DNA of 64,000 nt. It comes from Natronorubrum halophilum. Its GTDB lineage: Archaea > Halobacteriota > Halobacteria > Halobacteriales > Natrialbaceae. The position numbers were made by a program, and so were the translations under genes. Shown one piece after another: positions 9,161 to 18,599 of this stretch; the first letter of the stretch is position 1, and every line of letters begins with the position of its first letter. The notes beneath the pieces were generated by a model, which saw only the letters and a list, made by a program, of their open reading frames with translations, had not been told where the DNA came from and did no database searches. The stretch spans positions 1-64,000 of the forward strand of contig NZ_QQTY01000004.1 in the NCBI RefSeq assembly GCF_003670115.1. The letters are read 5' to 3'.

Positions 9161-9199
9161 GTTCTTTAAGTATCTCTGGTTACAAGGTAGAGATATAGC
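9161..9199 (+). repeat. Promoter-like repeat element, copy 2
   Basis: Begins GTTCTTTAAGTATC and continues CTCTGGTTACAAGGTAGAG. It differs from copies 1 and 3 at a few positions, mainly after TTTAAGT and after GGTA. It begins 30 bases after the nucleotidyltransferase stop and 143 bases before copy 3. Confidence 0.75.
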
Positions 9200-9303
9200 A
9201 GGGGGACGCCGTTCTCGAGCGCTCGAACGTGCGAGTCACGACGCTTCCGAATTTTCGGCGGCAGGTTCGTCCGCTCGAGAACGCGACGTTGCGAGAGGCG
9301 ACC

Positions 9304-9342
9304 GTTCTTTAAGTGCTTCTGGTCACAAGGTATAGCTACGAG
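9304..9342 (+). repeat. Promoter-like repeat element, copy 3
   Basis: Over its first 29 bases (GTTCTTTAAGTGCTTCTGGT, then CACAAGGTA) it is identical to copy 1. It lies 137 bases upstream of the RNAP epsilon start, so if it is a promoter the leader would be about 110 bases. Confidence 0.75.
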
Positions 9343-9478
9343 GAGCTTTTCACGCCGCCACACCCAGAGCGAGAGCGCCGTCTAGCGGTCGGAACCGGTT
9401 GGAAAGACTGTTAGTCGCCCTATCAGACCGTTCGAAACGAGCGAGCCTTTTTCTGTCTGCCTGTCTGAGCGAGACGTA

Positions 9479-10261
9479 ATGAGAGACGACGGTATCGAAC
9501 CCGGCCCGGACGGCGAGCAGCCTGCGGCCGTCGGCGACAGTCCGCCCCTCGAGCACGACGAGCGCCGCCTCGAGACGCGTCCCGGATCCGGGGCGCTCTC
9601 TCGAGCGGACGTCCAGCGGGATTCGACGATCCGCCAGTGGGGCGTCGTCACGCCGAGTGCGACCGTTATCGGTCGCGCGGAGTCGCCCGAGGCGGACCTC
9701 TCCGAGAACATCCGGCGTCTCCACGACGAACAACACGGGGCGACGCCGGGCTACAGCGAGCGCGCCCACCACCTCGACCGGCTCCGGACGACGCAGGCGC
9801 TGTGCAACGCGCTCGACCTGACGCCGTGGCAACGCGACCTCGCGCTCGGCGTCATGGACAAAATCGACCTCACGGAGTTCGGTAGCCAGCGCGCGATTCC
9901 GAAAGTCGCCCTGGTAGTTATCCGGCACGTGGTCGACGTCGACCGACAGGCGTACTTCGGGCTCGACGACATCGACATGCAGGCGCTGTCGGCCGACCGG
10001 ATGGAAGAGCTGTTCGGCCAGTACCGAGCCCACGATATCACGGACGAGGAGACGTTCAAACGGCTCACCGCCGAGTACGGGCTGGACACGACGAGCCTGA
10101 ATCGACTCCGAAGGGTGCTCACGGAGCAACTCGAGGACGAACTTCCCGCCTACGGTCGAAACCCCTACCGAGACCCGAATCTGCCCGATCTACCCGGGAC
10201 GAGCGATGCCGGCAACGGAGGAGCCAGCGCGACAGCCGGCGGGGACGCGAACGGAAGCTGA
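9479..10261 (+). CDS. Haloarchaeal DNA-directed RNA polymerase subunit epsilon
   Basis: A 260-residue protein recognised by its conserved core: ADVQRDSTIRQWGVVTPSAT near 42-61, then LHDEQHGATPGYSERAHHLD and QRAIPKVALVVIRHVVD. The N- and C-terminal tails are acidic or Gly-rich and variable. This is the protein annotated in Halobacteria as RNA polymerase subunit epsilon; it has no homologue in most other archaea and its contribution to transcription is poorly understood (family knowledge). The start ATG 9479 opens directly into RDDGIEPGPDGE. Two copies of a promoter-like repeat lie upstream, suggesting special control. Confidence 0.8.
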   Translation: MRDDGIEPGPDGEQPAAVGDSPPLEHDERRLETRPGSGALSRADVQRDSTIRQWGVVTPSATVIGRAESPEADLSENIRRLHDEQHGATPGYSERAHHLDRLRTTQALCNALDLTPWQRDLALGVMDKIDLTEFGSQRAIPKVALVVIRHVVDVDRQAYFGLDDIDMQALSADRMEELFGQYRAHDITDEETFKRLTAEYGLDTTSLNRLRRVLTEQLEDELPAYGRNPYRDPNLPDLPGTSDAGNGGASATAGGDANGS

Positions 10262-10383
10262 ACGGGGCGTCAGACGATCTCGTGAACGGGACGTCCCACG
10301 ATCTTGTTGATCTCGCGCGCGCGTAACGCAGAGACGAATTCCGGTTACTATCGACTTTTCCGTCCGGACTCCCTAGCGACGCT

Positions 10384-11040
10384 ATGTCCGATTCAGTCGA
10401 CCGACTGCAGCTCTACGCCGACTACGTTTGCCCGTTCTGTTACCTGGGAACGCGATCGCTCGAGCGCTATCGCGAGGCGCGCGAGGACCCGCTCGAGATC
10501 GACTGGCGGCCGTTCGACCTGCGGAGCGGAAAGCGAAACGCGGACGGATCGATCGACCACGACGCGGACGACGGCAAGGATGACCACTACTTCGAGCAGG
10601 CGAAACAGAACGTCCGTCGCCTTCAGGAGGAGTACGACGCCGAGATGGCCCAGGAGCTGGCGATCGAGGTCGACTCGCTGCCCGCCCAGCAGGCCTCGTG
10701 GTACGTCAAACGGGAGTATCCCGACCGGTGGGCGGCGTTCGACGAGGAGATTTATACGGCGCTCTGGCGGGACGGTCGCGATATCGGCGACGGCGACGTG
10801 CTGGCGGATATCGCGGAGACCGCCGGGGTACCGGTCGACGAGATCCGATCCGCGATCGACGACGACGGACTCCGAGCCGAACTCGAGGGCGAGTTCGCCG
10901 CGGCTCAACAGCGGGGGATCACCGGCGTTCCGACGTTCATCTACGAGGACCACGTCGCTCGCGGTGCCGTTCCGCCGGCACAACTCGAGCGACTGCTCGA
11001 GGGAGCGACCGACGATGCACGAACGGGCGCGGGACGGTAA
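10384..11040 (+). CDS. DsbA family oxidoreductase (FrnE-like)
   Basis: A 218-residue FrnE/2-hydroxychromene-2-carboxylate-isomerase-like member of the DsbA superfamily. The N-terminus is LQLYADYVCPFCYLGTRSLE with the redox motif CPFC at 16-19; a helical insertion spans about 60-160 and the cis-proline loop GITGVPTFIYED is near 178-190. No signal peptide, so cytosolic. Family members act as dithiol oxidoreductases or polyketide-related isomerases; the substrate is unknown. It follows the RNAP epsilon gene on the same strand after a 122-base gap and converges with nadK (26 bases between stops). Confidence 0.88.
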   Translation: MSDSVDRLQLYADYVCPFCYLGTRSLERYREAREDPLEIDWRPFDLRSGKRNADGSIDHDADDGKDDHYFEQAKQNVRRLQEEYDAEMAQELAIEVDSLPAQQASWYVKREYPDRWAAFDEEIYTALWRDGRDIGDGDVLADIAETAGVPVDEIRSAIDDDGLRAELEGEFAAAQQRGITGVPTFIYEDHVARGAVPPAQLERLLEGATDDARTGAGR

Positions 11041-11065
11041 CGGGAACGGCGAGTCGTAGCGCCTC

Positions 11066-11926
11066 TTATTCGAGTTTCTCGAGGCTCGAGATGAAGTCCC
11101 CTTGCGGGCCGACGAGTCTGGTCGGATCGTCCGCGACCGAGACGGTGATCGTCGCGGGTGGCTCGAGTCGCTGCCGGTTGCGCCCGTCGCTGATCACGTA
11201 GGCGGTGTCGGTATCCGAGACGGAGAGAGTGAGATCGGTGCCGGGTTCGACGATCAGCGGGGGCATCGAGTCAGTGGCGGCCATCTGGCTGACGACGAGG
11301 GCGTGCGTCGTCGGGTGGACGAGCGGGCCCCCTTCGCTCAGATTGTACGCGGTCGACCCCGTCGGCGTCGCCACGAGCACGCCGTCGGCGTGACTCTCGG
11401 CGTAGCACTCGCCGTCGACCCGAATCTCGACGGTCGCGCCACCGCCGTGGCCCCGCCGCGGACCATGGACGACGATTTCGTTGAGCGCCGGTTCGAGCGT
11501 CCACGCGGAGTCGACGTCGTTCGCCTCGAGGCGAACGAGATCGCGACCCTCGAACCGACCGGTTTCGCGGTACTCCGCGACGAGATCGGTAACGACCGCG
11601 ACGGCGTCAGCGGGTGCGACGGCGTTGAGAAAGCCGACTTCGCCGAGGTTGACACCGAGAAGCGGCGTCGAACCGACCTCGCGGGCGACGAACAGCAGCG
11701 TGCCGTCGCCGCCGATACTCACGACGAGGTCGCGGTCGGCCATTTCGGCGACGGGAACGGCGGTCGCGTCGATCGCCTCGCCGGTCGCTTCGTCGACGAC
11801 GACCGACGTATCTTCGTCTGTTCGACCCTGTACACCCCCGCGCTCGAGCGTCTCGGCCAGCGTCGCGGCGAGTCCCTGTGCGCGCTCGTTGTCTCGTTGG
11901 GCGACGATTCCGACGGCGACGTCCAT
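11066..11926 (-). CDS. nadK: NAD(+)/NADH kinase
   Basis: A 286-residue ATP-NAD kinase, converting NAD(H) to NADP(H). Diagnostic motifs: SIGGDGTLLFVAR with GGDGT at 72-76, GVNLGEVGFL near 95-104, LNEIVVHGPRRG, and GVLVATPTGSTAYNLSEGG with the substrate-binding ATPTGSTAY. Length is typical of archaeal NadK. The start ATG 11926 gives MDVAVGIVAQRDNERA, the normal beginning. NAD synthase is encoded about 3.5 kb away, but the two are not in one operon. Confidence 0.95.
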   Translation of the reverse strand: MDVAVGIVAQRDNERAQGLAATLAETLERGGVQGRTDEDTSVVVDEATGEAIDATAVPVAEMADRDLVVSIGGDGTLLFVAREVGSTPLLGVNLGEVGFLNAVAPADAVAVVTDLVAEYRETGRFEGRDLVRLEANDVDSAWTLEPALNEIVVHGPRRGHGGGATVEIRVDGECYAESHADGVLVATPTGSTAYNLSEGGPLVHPTTHALVVSQMAATDSMPPLIVEPGTDLTLSVSDTDTAYVISDGRNRQRLEPPATITVSVADDPTRLVGPQGDFISSLEKLE

Positions 11927-12132
11927 CGTCGGCGGCTACCCGCCCCGTGATCAAAAAGCCACGCTTCGCCGCGTACCGCTCGCGCGCCAGCACCGGTCGT
12001 CGAGATACGCAGTGCTCGAGCGGGCCTGCCGGCTGGAAGCCAGTAGGTAGCTCCTGGATGTCACGGCAGTAACAGACTGTTAGCCCTGCGTTCGCTGCCC
12101 ATACTTTTGCGGGCGTCGGCGCGATGACTCGT

Positions 12133-12372
12133 ATGGCCCAACGGACAACAGCCGACGAGACGCTTCCGCGAACGGCCCTCGCATCGTATCTCGAGGCGCT
12201 CGCCGGGGAGTTCGAGGCGGACGAAGAGGAGGTCCACGTCGACGTCGGCAACAAGACGATCACGCTCACACCGCCCGAGGACGTCGATTTATCCATCGAC
12301 GTCGTCGAACGGTCCTCGCGGCTCCGAGGGAGTCGGGAGACGATCGAGATCGAACTGAGTTGGAAACCCTGA
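12133..12372 (+). CDS. Amphi-Trp domain small protein
   Basis: A 79-residue haloarchaeal protein. The core VHVDVGNKTITLTPPEDVDLSIDVVERSSRLRGSRE and the final ELSWKP match the amphi-Trp family (about 80 residues, function unknown; an amphipathic strand or helix ending in a Trp). ATG 12133 is favoured over ATG 12124 because the TATA-like ATACTTTTG at 12101-12109 is then about 25-31 bases upstream, fitting a leaderless transcript. Confidence 0.75.
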   Translation: MAQRTTADETLPRTALASYLEALAGEFEADEEEVHVDVGNKTITLTPPEDVDLSIDVVERSSRLRGSRETIEIELSWKP

Positions 12373-12562
12373 TCTCGAGCGCGAACGGTTCGTATCGGAC
12401 GAGCGGATCCTGCCAAAAATATAGAATTACAGACGTATTTCCGATTCCCTCAGTAGACCGATCGCAGAGACGGCAGTAGCGGGACCGTACACCGGTTGGC
12501 GCCGATATCACGAGGCGGACATCACGTACTTTGATATGTTTTCCATCGGTAGTGAGCGAAGA

Positions 12563-13909
12563 ATGCGTCGCTCGCTCGTAATCGCGATCACACTGCTCGC
12601 ACTGTCCGTGCTCTTCGTCGGCGGTCCGTCGCTGTTGTTCTCGCCATCGACCAGTGACATCGCACCCGACGAGACGGAAGTCTCGCCGCGAATGACTACC
12701 GTGGGAGACTCCGAAAGCAAATTCTGGCGGTTTATCAGCCCGCAGGAACGGTTTCAGCAGCGAAGCCCGCTCAACGTGATCGTCCGGGGAGACACCGACG
12801 ATATCCTGCAAGTGATGTCCGAAGAGGGTGACGGAGAGTGGGCAGAACTGGATGACCGAGCGGCGAACGACACCGAAAACGAGACGATCCTCGAGGAGGA
12901 GAACGGTCACGCGACGGGGGTCAAGTGGGGTGACGCTACCGGAGCGACCCGATACGCGTGGGTCGATCCGGGTCCCGGTGAGGACGCCTACTGGACGACG
13001 GAGTCGGCCCAACTCGAGGACGGTGACTACTACGGCCAGCGCTATCACATCCGGCTCTACGAGAGCCCGAACCCGGACGACCAGTGGGTTGCCATGCAGG
13101 GACACACCGAACACTTCGACTGGTTCACGCTCCGTCACCGCGTCGACGGTGTCGAAGCCGCCCAGTCGAAGATCGAATCGGACTTTATGGCCCTCCCGCA
13201 GGTCGATACCGAGCAGGACGTCCGTCGGATCTATCTCAATAATTCCGGCCCCTCGGACGCCAACGGCTGGGCGACCGTCGTCGATCTCACTGGGATGATC
13301 CTCCTGCCCGCGGGCGTGGGACTTGCGGCCCGCAAACGCACCAGGAGTACCGGGACCGGCACCGGTCGGGGAACGAATCCCGAGCGCGTCTCCGAGCACG
13401 CGCCCGACGCCGTCGACGATCGCTTGACCGACGTCGACCGCCGCCGGATCGCGGCCGCCTACGATCGCATCGAGGCCGGGCACATCATCCTCGTCTTTAC
13501 CGTCCTCGCGCTGTTCCTCGGCGTCCGGATGGGCGGACTCCTCCTCGAGCGCCGTGCCGGATTCATGACGCCGCACATGATCGCCGCGATGTTGTATCCG
13601 GTCATCGCGCTGGGAATCCCGACGGCGACCTATCTGATCGCCGGGACGCTCACCCGACGACTCGACGCCGCCATCGTCGCCGCGGGCTCGCTCGCGGTCG
13701 CAATCTGGCTCGATTACGGTCTGCTCGGCGTGGATTCGCTTCCCGTCGACGTCGTCTTACAGCGAATGCTCGTCGTCGTCGCGCTGGGGCTGATCGCCGG
13801 CGGTGCAGCCAAACGGGCGACGCGCGACTCCCGGTTCAACGATCTGCTGCTCGCCGGCGTCGCGATGTGGGTCGTCGTCCTCGTCGGAACCTTGTTCGGC
13901 TACTTCTGA
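12563..13909 (+). CDS. Membrane protein with LssY_C-like extracellular domain
   Basis: A 448-residue protein from ATG 12563 ([18 protein letters not shown]); TTTGATA at 12531-12537 is a plausible TATA box. It has one N-terminal helix, then a soluble region of about 230 residues. [18 protein letters not shown], the RYAW...YHIRLYES run and [14 protein letters not shown]...ESDF are arranged like the LssY C-terminal domain (PF14067-type). A helix near residue 245 follows, then a cytosolic linker and four to five C-terminal helices. Function is unknown; LssY-type domains are often linked to PAP2 phosphatases. The LssY assignment is by pattern and moderately uncertain. Confidence 0.68.
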   Translation: MRRSLVIAITLLALSVLFVGGPSLLFSPSTSDIAPDETEVSPRMTTVGDSESKFWRFISPQERFQQRSPLNVIVRGDTDDILQVMSEEGDGEWAELDDRAANDTENETILEEENGHATGVKWGDATGATRYAWVDPGPGEDAYWTTESAQLEDGDYYGQRYHIRLYESPNPDDQWVAMQGHTEHFDWFTLRHRVDGVEAAQSKIESDFMALPQVDTEQDVRRIYLNNSGPSDANGWATVVDLTGMILLPAGVGLAARKRTRSTGTGTGRGTNPERVSEHAPDAVDDRLTDVDRRRIAAAYDRIEAGHIILVFTVLALFLGVRMGGLLLERRAGFMTPHMIAAMLYPVIALGIPTATYLIAGTLTRRLDAAIVAAGSLAVAIWLDYGLLGVDSLPVDVVLQRMLVVVALGLIAGGAAKRATRDSRFNDLLLAGVAMWVVVLVGTLFGYF

Positions 13910-14079
13910 GAAACCGGTCTCGAGGGGCTTCCGACGCCGGGATATCGATCGTTCTGCGACCGCGTCTCGGTCCGAGACGCCTTCGGCACGAGACGGGTCC
14001 GCTACCATCGTTTCCCCGGTGCTCGCCGAGTCGACAGCGTCGAGTATGACTTCGATACCGCTCTCGTGCTGGCAAGCCC

Positions 14080-14084
14080 TTAAG
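14080..14084 (+). promoter_or_regulatory. TATA-like box of the tfb gene
   Basis: TTAAG lies 28-32 bases upstream of ATG 14112, consistent with a leaderless tfb transcript and with choosing ATG 14112 rather than a longer upstream extension. Confidence 0.5.
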
Positions 14085-14111
14085 CCACTGGGACTCCGAT
14101 ATCGATTCGAA

Positions 14112-15077
14112 ATGGCTAGTTCCACCCGCCAGCGCCAGCGTGATTCTGAAACGGACGAAAAAACGCAGGAATCAGGGGGTGAGCGGGTATGCAGTGAGTG
14201 TGACAGCGGAACACTCATCAAAAGCGAGGATCAGGGAGAACTCGTCTGTGACCACTGTGGACTGATCGTCGAAGGAACGAACATCGATCGCGGCCCGGAG
14301 TGGCGCGCGTTCAACCACTCCGAACGACAGAACAAGTCTCGCGTCGGCGCGCCGACGACGCAGACGATGCACGACAAGGGGTTGACGACCTCGATCGACT
14401 GGAAAAACCAGGACGCGTACGGACGGTCGCTCTCCTCGGACAAACGCAATCAGATGCGCCGACTGCGCAAGTGGCAAGAGCGGATCCGAACGAAAGACGC
14501 CGGCGAGCGGAACTTGCAGTTCGCCCTTTCGGAAACCGACCGGATGGCCTCCTCGCTCGGCATCCCCCGGTCCGTCCGCGAGGTCGCCTGCGTGATGTAC
14601 CGACGGGCGCTGGACGAGGACCTCATCCGCGGCCGCTCGATCGAGGGCGTCGCGACCAGCACCCTCTACGCCGCCTGTCGCATGGAGGGGATTCCCCGAT
14701 CGCTCGAGGAGGTCGCCGCCGTCTCCCGGGTCGAGCGCAAGGAGATCGGTCGGACGTATCGGTACGTCGCCCAGGAACTCGGCCTCGAGATGAAACCGGT
14801 CAACCCGACGCAGTACGTGCCGCGCTTTTGTTCCGAACTCGAGCTTTCCGAAGAGGTGCAGGTGAAAGCCAACGAGATCATCGAGACGACGACCGAGAAG
14901 GGACTCCTGTCGGGGAAGTCGCCCACCGGCTACGCCGCCGCCGCGATCTACGCCGCGTCCTTGCTCTGTAACGAGAAGAAGACCCAGCGCGAGGTCGCCA
15001 ACGTCGCCCAGGTGACCGAAGTCACGATCCGAAACCGGTATCAGGAGCAGATCGAAGCGATGGGCATCTACGAGTAA
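14112..15077 (+). CDS. tfb: Transcription initiation factor IIB (TFB)
   Basis: A 321-residue TFIIB homologue that bridges TBP-DNA and RNA polymerase. Residues 27-49 hold the zinc ribbon (C27, C30, C46, C49; [10 protein letters not shown]...LVCDHCG). The B-reader/linker [19 protein letters not shown] follows, then two cyclin-like repeats at about 120-215 and 220-310, including [20 protein letters not shown] and [16 protein letters not shown]. Haloarchaea carry several TFB paralogues; which one this is cannot be told without comparison. It starts at ATG 14112; an upstream open stretch is not TFB-like. It is convergent with tRNA-Gly. Confidence 0.95.
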   Translation: MASSTRQRQRDSETDEKTQESGGERVCSECDSGTLIKSEDQGELVCDHCGLIVEGTNIDRGPEWRAFNHSERQNKSRVGAPTTQTMHDKGLTTSIDWKNQDAYGRSLSSDKRNQMRRLRKWQERIRTKDAGERNLQFALSETDRMASSLGIPRSVREVACVMYRRALDEDLIRGRSIEGVATSTLYAACRMEGIPRSLEEVAAVSRVERKEIGRTYRYVAQELGLEMKPVNPTQYVPRFCSELELSEEVQVKANEIIETTTEKGLLSGKSPTGYAAAAIYAASLLCNEKKTQREVANVAQVTEVTIRNRYQEQIEAMGIYE

Positions 15078-15178
15078 GGCGCGCCATCGGTCTTCGACAC
15101 GCGGTCGGTTCTGTCATTTTGATTCGGCTCCGACGCTCGAGCGCTCGCCGAGCGACGCGATATCCAGAAACCAGCGGA

Positions 15179-15249
15179 TGCGCCGACCGGGAGTCGAACC
15201 CGGGCTATGAGCTTGGGAAGCTCATGTCCTACCACTGGACCATCGGCGC
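15179..15249 (-). tRNA. tRNA-Gly (anticodon CCC)
   Basis: The minus strand gives acceptor GCGCCGA/TCGGCGC, discriminator A, T-loop TTCGACT and anticodon loop TTCCCAA, so the anticodon is CCC. 71 bases, no intron. Unlike tRNA-Ile, Phe and Val, no tail copy is visible downstream of its 3' end. Confidence 0.94.
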
Positions 15250-15433
15250 GCATCGTCGCTGCGAGCCTCGCGCGGCGAGGCCCGCAAGTCATCCGAACGT
15301 ACCCGCCGATTGCACTTCAACGTAGCGCTCTCCCCTCGAGTCACCGCATCCATGGCACCTCGAGAATGTAACACCCGTCCACTTTTTGCCTGCGAGGGGA
15401 GGCTATTAGGACGAGCCATCCGTACGAGGAGAC

Positions 15434-16234
15434 ATGCCTACGCTCGACCTTCGCTTCTCGGAAGGGGAACTGGAACAACGACGCGAACACATTACGGACT
15501 TTATCCGCGAGCGGGTCGATACCGCGGGAGCGGAGGGTGCCGTCCTCGGCCTTTCCGGCGGCATCGATAGCACGCTCACCGCCGAGCTCGCCGTCGAGGC
15601 GCTCGGCGCGGAGAACGTCCACGGGCTCGTCCTGCCCGCGACCGTCAGCAGCGGCGGGAACATGAGCGACGCCGAACGGGTCGCCCAGGACCTCGAGATC
15701 GGGTACGACGTCATCGAAATCGAACCGGTCATCGACTCGCTGCTGGCGGCCTACCCCGAAGCCGAGGAGGACCGCGAGGCCGTCGGCAACGCTCGAGCGC
15801 GCGTCCGGGCCGTCCTGAACTACCTCGTGGCGAACCACGAACAGCGACTGGTGCTGGGAACCGGCAACCGCAGCGAGGCCGCCGTCGGCTACTTCACCAA
15901 GTACGGCGACGGAGCCGTTGACTGTCACCCGATCGGCAACCTCTACAAGGCGCAGGTTCGACAGCTCGCTCGCCACGTCGGCGTTCCGGAGGATCTCGCC
16001 GCGAAAACCGCCACGGCGGAGCTGTGGGCCGACCAGACCGACGAGGACGAGATGGGCGTCAGCTACGAGACGCTCGACTCGATACTCGCGACGCACGTCG
16101 ACGGCCCGCTGTCAGTCGCCGCGACCTGCCGGCTGCTCGAGGTCGACGCGGAGACGGTCGAGAAGGTCCGCGGCATGTACGAGCGCAGCGAGCACAAACG
16201 ACGGGTGCCGCCGGCGCCCGAGCCGCCGAACTGA
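15434..16234 (+). CDS. nadE: NAD(+) synthase (ammonia-dependent type)
   Basis: A 266-residue N-type ATP pyrophosphatase that makes NAD from nicotinate adenine dinucleotide, ATP and ammonia. The PP-loop SGGIDSTLTAEL is at 41-52; LVLGTGNRSEAAVGYFTKYGDG and HPIGNLYKAQVRQLARHVG are family signatures, and TATAELWADQTDEDEMG is the substrate segment. There is no glutaminase domain, so it uses ammonia. The purine-rich GAGGAGA just before ATG 15434 may serve as a ribosome binding site. It stands alone between tRNA-Gly and a convergent acetyltransferase gene. Confidence 0.95.
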   Translation: MPTLDLRFSEGELEQRREHITDFIRERVDTAGAEGAVLGLSGGIDSTLTAELAVEALGAENVHGLVLPATVSSGGNMSDAERVAQDLEIGYDVIEIEPVIDSLLAAYPEAEEDREAVGNARARVRAVLNYLVANHEQRLVLGTGNRSEAAVGYFTKYGDGAVDCHPIGNLYKAQVRQLARHVGVPEDLAAKTATAELWADQTDEDEMGVSYETLDSILATHVDGPLSVAATCRLLEVDAETVEKVRGMYERSEHKRRVPPAPEPPN

Positions 16235-16257
16235 TCGCGACTCGCACAGTCCGCACC

Positions 16258-16803
16258 CTATTCCGATTCCGTCTCCGAGCGCCACTCGTCCTCGAGGACG
16301 CCGTACCAGTAGGTGTCGTGGTACTCGCCGTCGACGAACGCCTCGTCTCGGTGGACGCCTTCCCGCGTGAATCCGACCGACTCGAGCAGTCGCTGCGAGG
16401 CCTCGTTGAACTCGAAGACGCGAGCCGTGAGCTTGTGCAGACCGAACTGGTCGAAGCCGTAGGTGACGAGACGCTCGGTCGCGTCGCTTCCGTATCCCCG
16501 TTCGTGGTACGCTGGGGCGATCCAGTAGCCGATCTCCGCGCGCCGGGACTCCCACTCGATCGAGTTGAAGCCGATCGTTCCGACCGGCGTCGAATCGGCG
16601 ACGACGAGCAGGTTCACCGTGTCGTCGTCGCAGACGACGTTCTCGAAAAAGTCCTGTTCCTGCGCTCGGTTGATCGGCCTCGAGCCACCGATCGCCCGCC
16701 AGACGCGCGGATCGTTGATCTCTCGTTGCAAGAACTCGAGGTCGTCCTCCTCGATCGGTCGAAGATCGACGCGATCACCGGCGAGAAATACCGTCTCGGG
16801 CAT
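16258..16803 (-). CDS. GNAT family N-acetyltransferase (RimJ/RimL-like)
   Basis: A 181-residue protein from ATG 16803 (MPETVFLAGDRVDLRPIEEDD); an upstream in-frame ATG at 16827 adds only eight residues. The fold follows the RimJ/RimL subgroup: VDLRPIEEDDLEFL at the start, GTIGFNSIEWESRRAEIGYWI, then the acetyl-CoA loop YHERGYGSDATERLVTYGFDQ, and NEASQRLLESVGFTREG, which is the standard end of the fold. The substrate could be a ribosomal protein N-terminus or a small amine; unknown. It converges with nadE (23 bases between stops). Confidence 0.88.
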   Translation of the reverse strand: MPETVFLAGDRVDLRPIEEDDLEFLQREINDPRVWRAIGGSRPINRAQEQDFFENVVCDDDTVNLLVVADSTPVGTIGFNSIEWESRRAEIGYWIAPAYHERGYGSDATERLVTYGFDQFGLHKLTARVFEFNEASQRLLESVGFTREGVHRDEAFVDGEYHDTYWYGVLEDEWRSETESE

Positions 16804-16889
16804 TGGTCTGTGTACTATCGAGCGCATACAAAACCGTTAGGATACTCACACGTTCGCGGTGACCGACTGCCGCACCGAACTCGCGGCGA

Positions 16890-17600
16890 CTACTCGAGCA
16901 GCGCGTCGATATCGTCCGCGTGGGCTTCGACGAGGTCGCCGAAGGCCTGCGCTTCCCGTCGCTCCTGCGTCGCGCGCTCGCTGTCGTCCCGGATCCGGCG
17001 TTTCAGGACGGCGAGGGTGTCGACCGCGTTCGAAGCGATCTCTTCGGCGACGTCTCGCGGGTCGTCCTCGATCCGCGAGATCAGACCCATTCGCAGGGCC
17101 TCCTCGGCGTCGACGGCTCGGCCCGAGAGCGCGAACTCGAGGGCGTTTCCGTCGCCGACCGCGCGGGGCAGCCGGACGGTGCCGCCCCAGGCACCGAACA
17201 GCCCGAACGTCACGCCGGGCTCGCCGTAGGTCGAGTCGGGCGCGCCGACGCGGACGTCACACGCGAGCGCGAGTTCGAGACCGCCGCCGCGCGCGGGACC
17301 GTCGATACCGGCCACGACGACCGCCGGCGAGTCCTCGATGGTCCGGGCGACGCGCTGGCCCAGGCGGGCGAACTCGACGGCCCGGTCGCGGTCGCCGTCG
17401 AGGCCGCCGACCGCCGCGAGGTCCGCGCCAGCACAGAACGCCGAGCCGCGTCCGCGAAGATAGATCACGGGTTCGTCGGCCGCCTCGATCGCCGCCTCGA
17501 GCGACTCGAGCCCGTCGACGGTCAGGGCGTTTCGCGCCTCGGGGCGGTCGATCATGACGGTGCGGACGGACCGGTCGGCATCGATATCGACATCGATCAT
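16890..17600 (-). CDS. Enoyl-CoA hydratase/isomerase family protein
   Basis: A 236-residue crotonase-fold protein from ATG 17600 (MIDVDIDADRSVRTVMIDRP); longer readings upstream run into the oppositely oriented neighbour. Motifs: RPEARNALT, FCAGADLAAVGG (first oxyanion-hole segment), GPARGGGLELALACDVRVG (second oxyanion-hole segment) and YGEPGVTFGLFGAWGGTVRLPR. It could hydrate enoyl-CoA or do another crotonase reaction; the usual catalytic glutamates are not unambiguous by eye. It is divergent from the gene at 17662, sharing a short intergenic region. Confidence 0.86.
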   Translation of the reverse strand: MIDVDIDADRSVRTVMIDRPEARNALTVDGLESLEAAIEAADEPVIYLRGRGSAFCAGADLAAVGGLDGDRDRAVEFARLGQRVARTIEDSPAVVVAGIDGPARGGGLELALACDVRVGAPDSTYGEPGVTFGLFGAWGGTVRLPRAVGDGNALEFALSGRAVDAEEALRMGLISRIEDDPRDVAEEIASNAVDTLAVLKRRIRDDSERATQERREAQAFGDLVEAHADDIDALLE

Positions 17601-17661
17601 GTGCGGCAGTCTATCAGAGGTTTCCAAAGGTCTTTGGCTCCGCCGTCGTAAGCCTCTGCCA

Positions 17662-18447
17662 ATGGAAAAAGCCGACAGCTGTCGGCGTGCCGCCTCCGAG
17701 GCCGTCGCGGACGTGGAACCACCGCAGCTACACGACCACATCGAAACCACCCTCGAGGAAGCGTCGATGCTTCCGGGCGTGCTCACCATCGAGAGCGCCG
17801 CAGCGACAGTCGACGGAAGCGACGGGACCGCATTCGAGGCCGACCGATCGACGAGCCGAGCGCAAACCGGGGACCACCAACGCGACCGCGACACGGATCG
17901 CAGCCGTTCCTCCGAGCGCGAATTCGACGGCATCGCCACGCAAGCAGCCGGTGTGCAGCTCATCTACGAGGGGCTGCGCCTGACGCGGGCGCTCGCCCGC
18001 GACGAACCGTGGGCGGCGATGGAGACCGATCGGGACGACACGACCGCCAGCGACCTCGAGATTCTCGCCGCCGATATCCTCGTCGCTCGCGGGTTCTACC
18101 TGCTCGCCCGCACCGACGCCGCGGGGAAAGCGGTCCGAACCGTGCAGGCGTTCGGACGGGATCAGAGCCGCCACGGTGCAGTCGCTGACGCCGACGAGTC
18201 CGAACGCGAGTCCATCGACGCCAACCTGGAACGAGACATCCTCGAACTCGCCGTCCTCACCGGAGCCGCCGCCGTGGGCGACGCCCCGAGTTCGCGGCTG
18301 CTCGCCACGGCCGACGCCATCGCTGACGCCGTCGGGGCCTCGTTCCCGCCGGCCGGGACGTATCTCGTCGACCCCGATCCGTCGCGCTCCGGGCAGTCAC
18401 TCGAGGACCACACGACCGATCGAGCGACCTCCGCGACCGATCCCTGA
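17662..18447 (+). CDS. Haloarchaeal conserved hypothetical, helical (polyprenyl-synthase-like?)
   Basis: A 261-residue protein from ATG 17662 (MEKADSCRRAASEAVADVEP). The conserved part is helical: AAGVQLIYEGLRLTRALARDEPW, then DLEILAADILVARGFYLLARTDAAGKAV, with charged variable linkers. I recognise it as conserved in haloarchaea but not its function. The ILAADILVARGFYLLA segment recalls helices of heptaprenyl diphosphate synthase component I and other trans-prenyltransferases, but no DDxxD catalytic motif is present, so catalysis is doubtful. It is divergent from the crotonase gene and followed by tRNA-Thr. Confidence 0.65.
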   Translation: MEKADSCRRAASEAVADVEPPQLHDHIETTLEEASMLPGVLTIESAAATVDGSDGTAFEADRSTSRAQTGDHQRDRDTDRSRSSEREFDGIATQAAGVQLIYEGLRLTRALARDEPWAAMETDRDDTTASDLEILAADILVARGFYLLARTDAAGKAVRTVQAFGRDQSRHGAVADADESERESIDANLERDILELAVLTGAAAVGDAPSSRLLATADAIADAVGASFPPAGTYLVDPDPSRSGQSLEDHTTDRATSATDP

Positions 18448-18527
18448 CTCGAACCGCGCCACACCACCCCACGCCCGGTGGCGAATCGAAACGCATAAAG
18501 ACGACTCGAGACAACGATGAAATGCGC

Positions 18528-18599
18528 GCCTGGGTAGCTTAGCGGTAAAGCGCGTCCTTGGTAAGGACGAGAGCCCGGATTCAAATTCCGGCCTAGGCT
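18528..18599 (+). tRNA. tRNA-Thr (anticodon GGT)
   Basis: Acceptor GCCTGGG/CCTAGGC (one G-U pair), T-loop TTCAAAT and anticodon loop TTGGTAA give anticodon GGT. 72 bases, no intron, discriminator T. Downstream DNA only weakly resembles a tail copy. Confidence 0.94.

Noticed and set aside
12266-13576. 436-residue minus-strand frame
   Set aside because: Antisense to the LssY_C-like membrane protein gene and lacking any signal peptide, motif or promoter.
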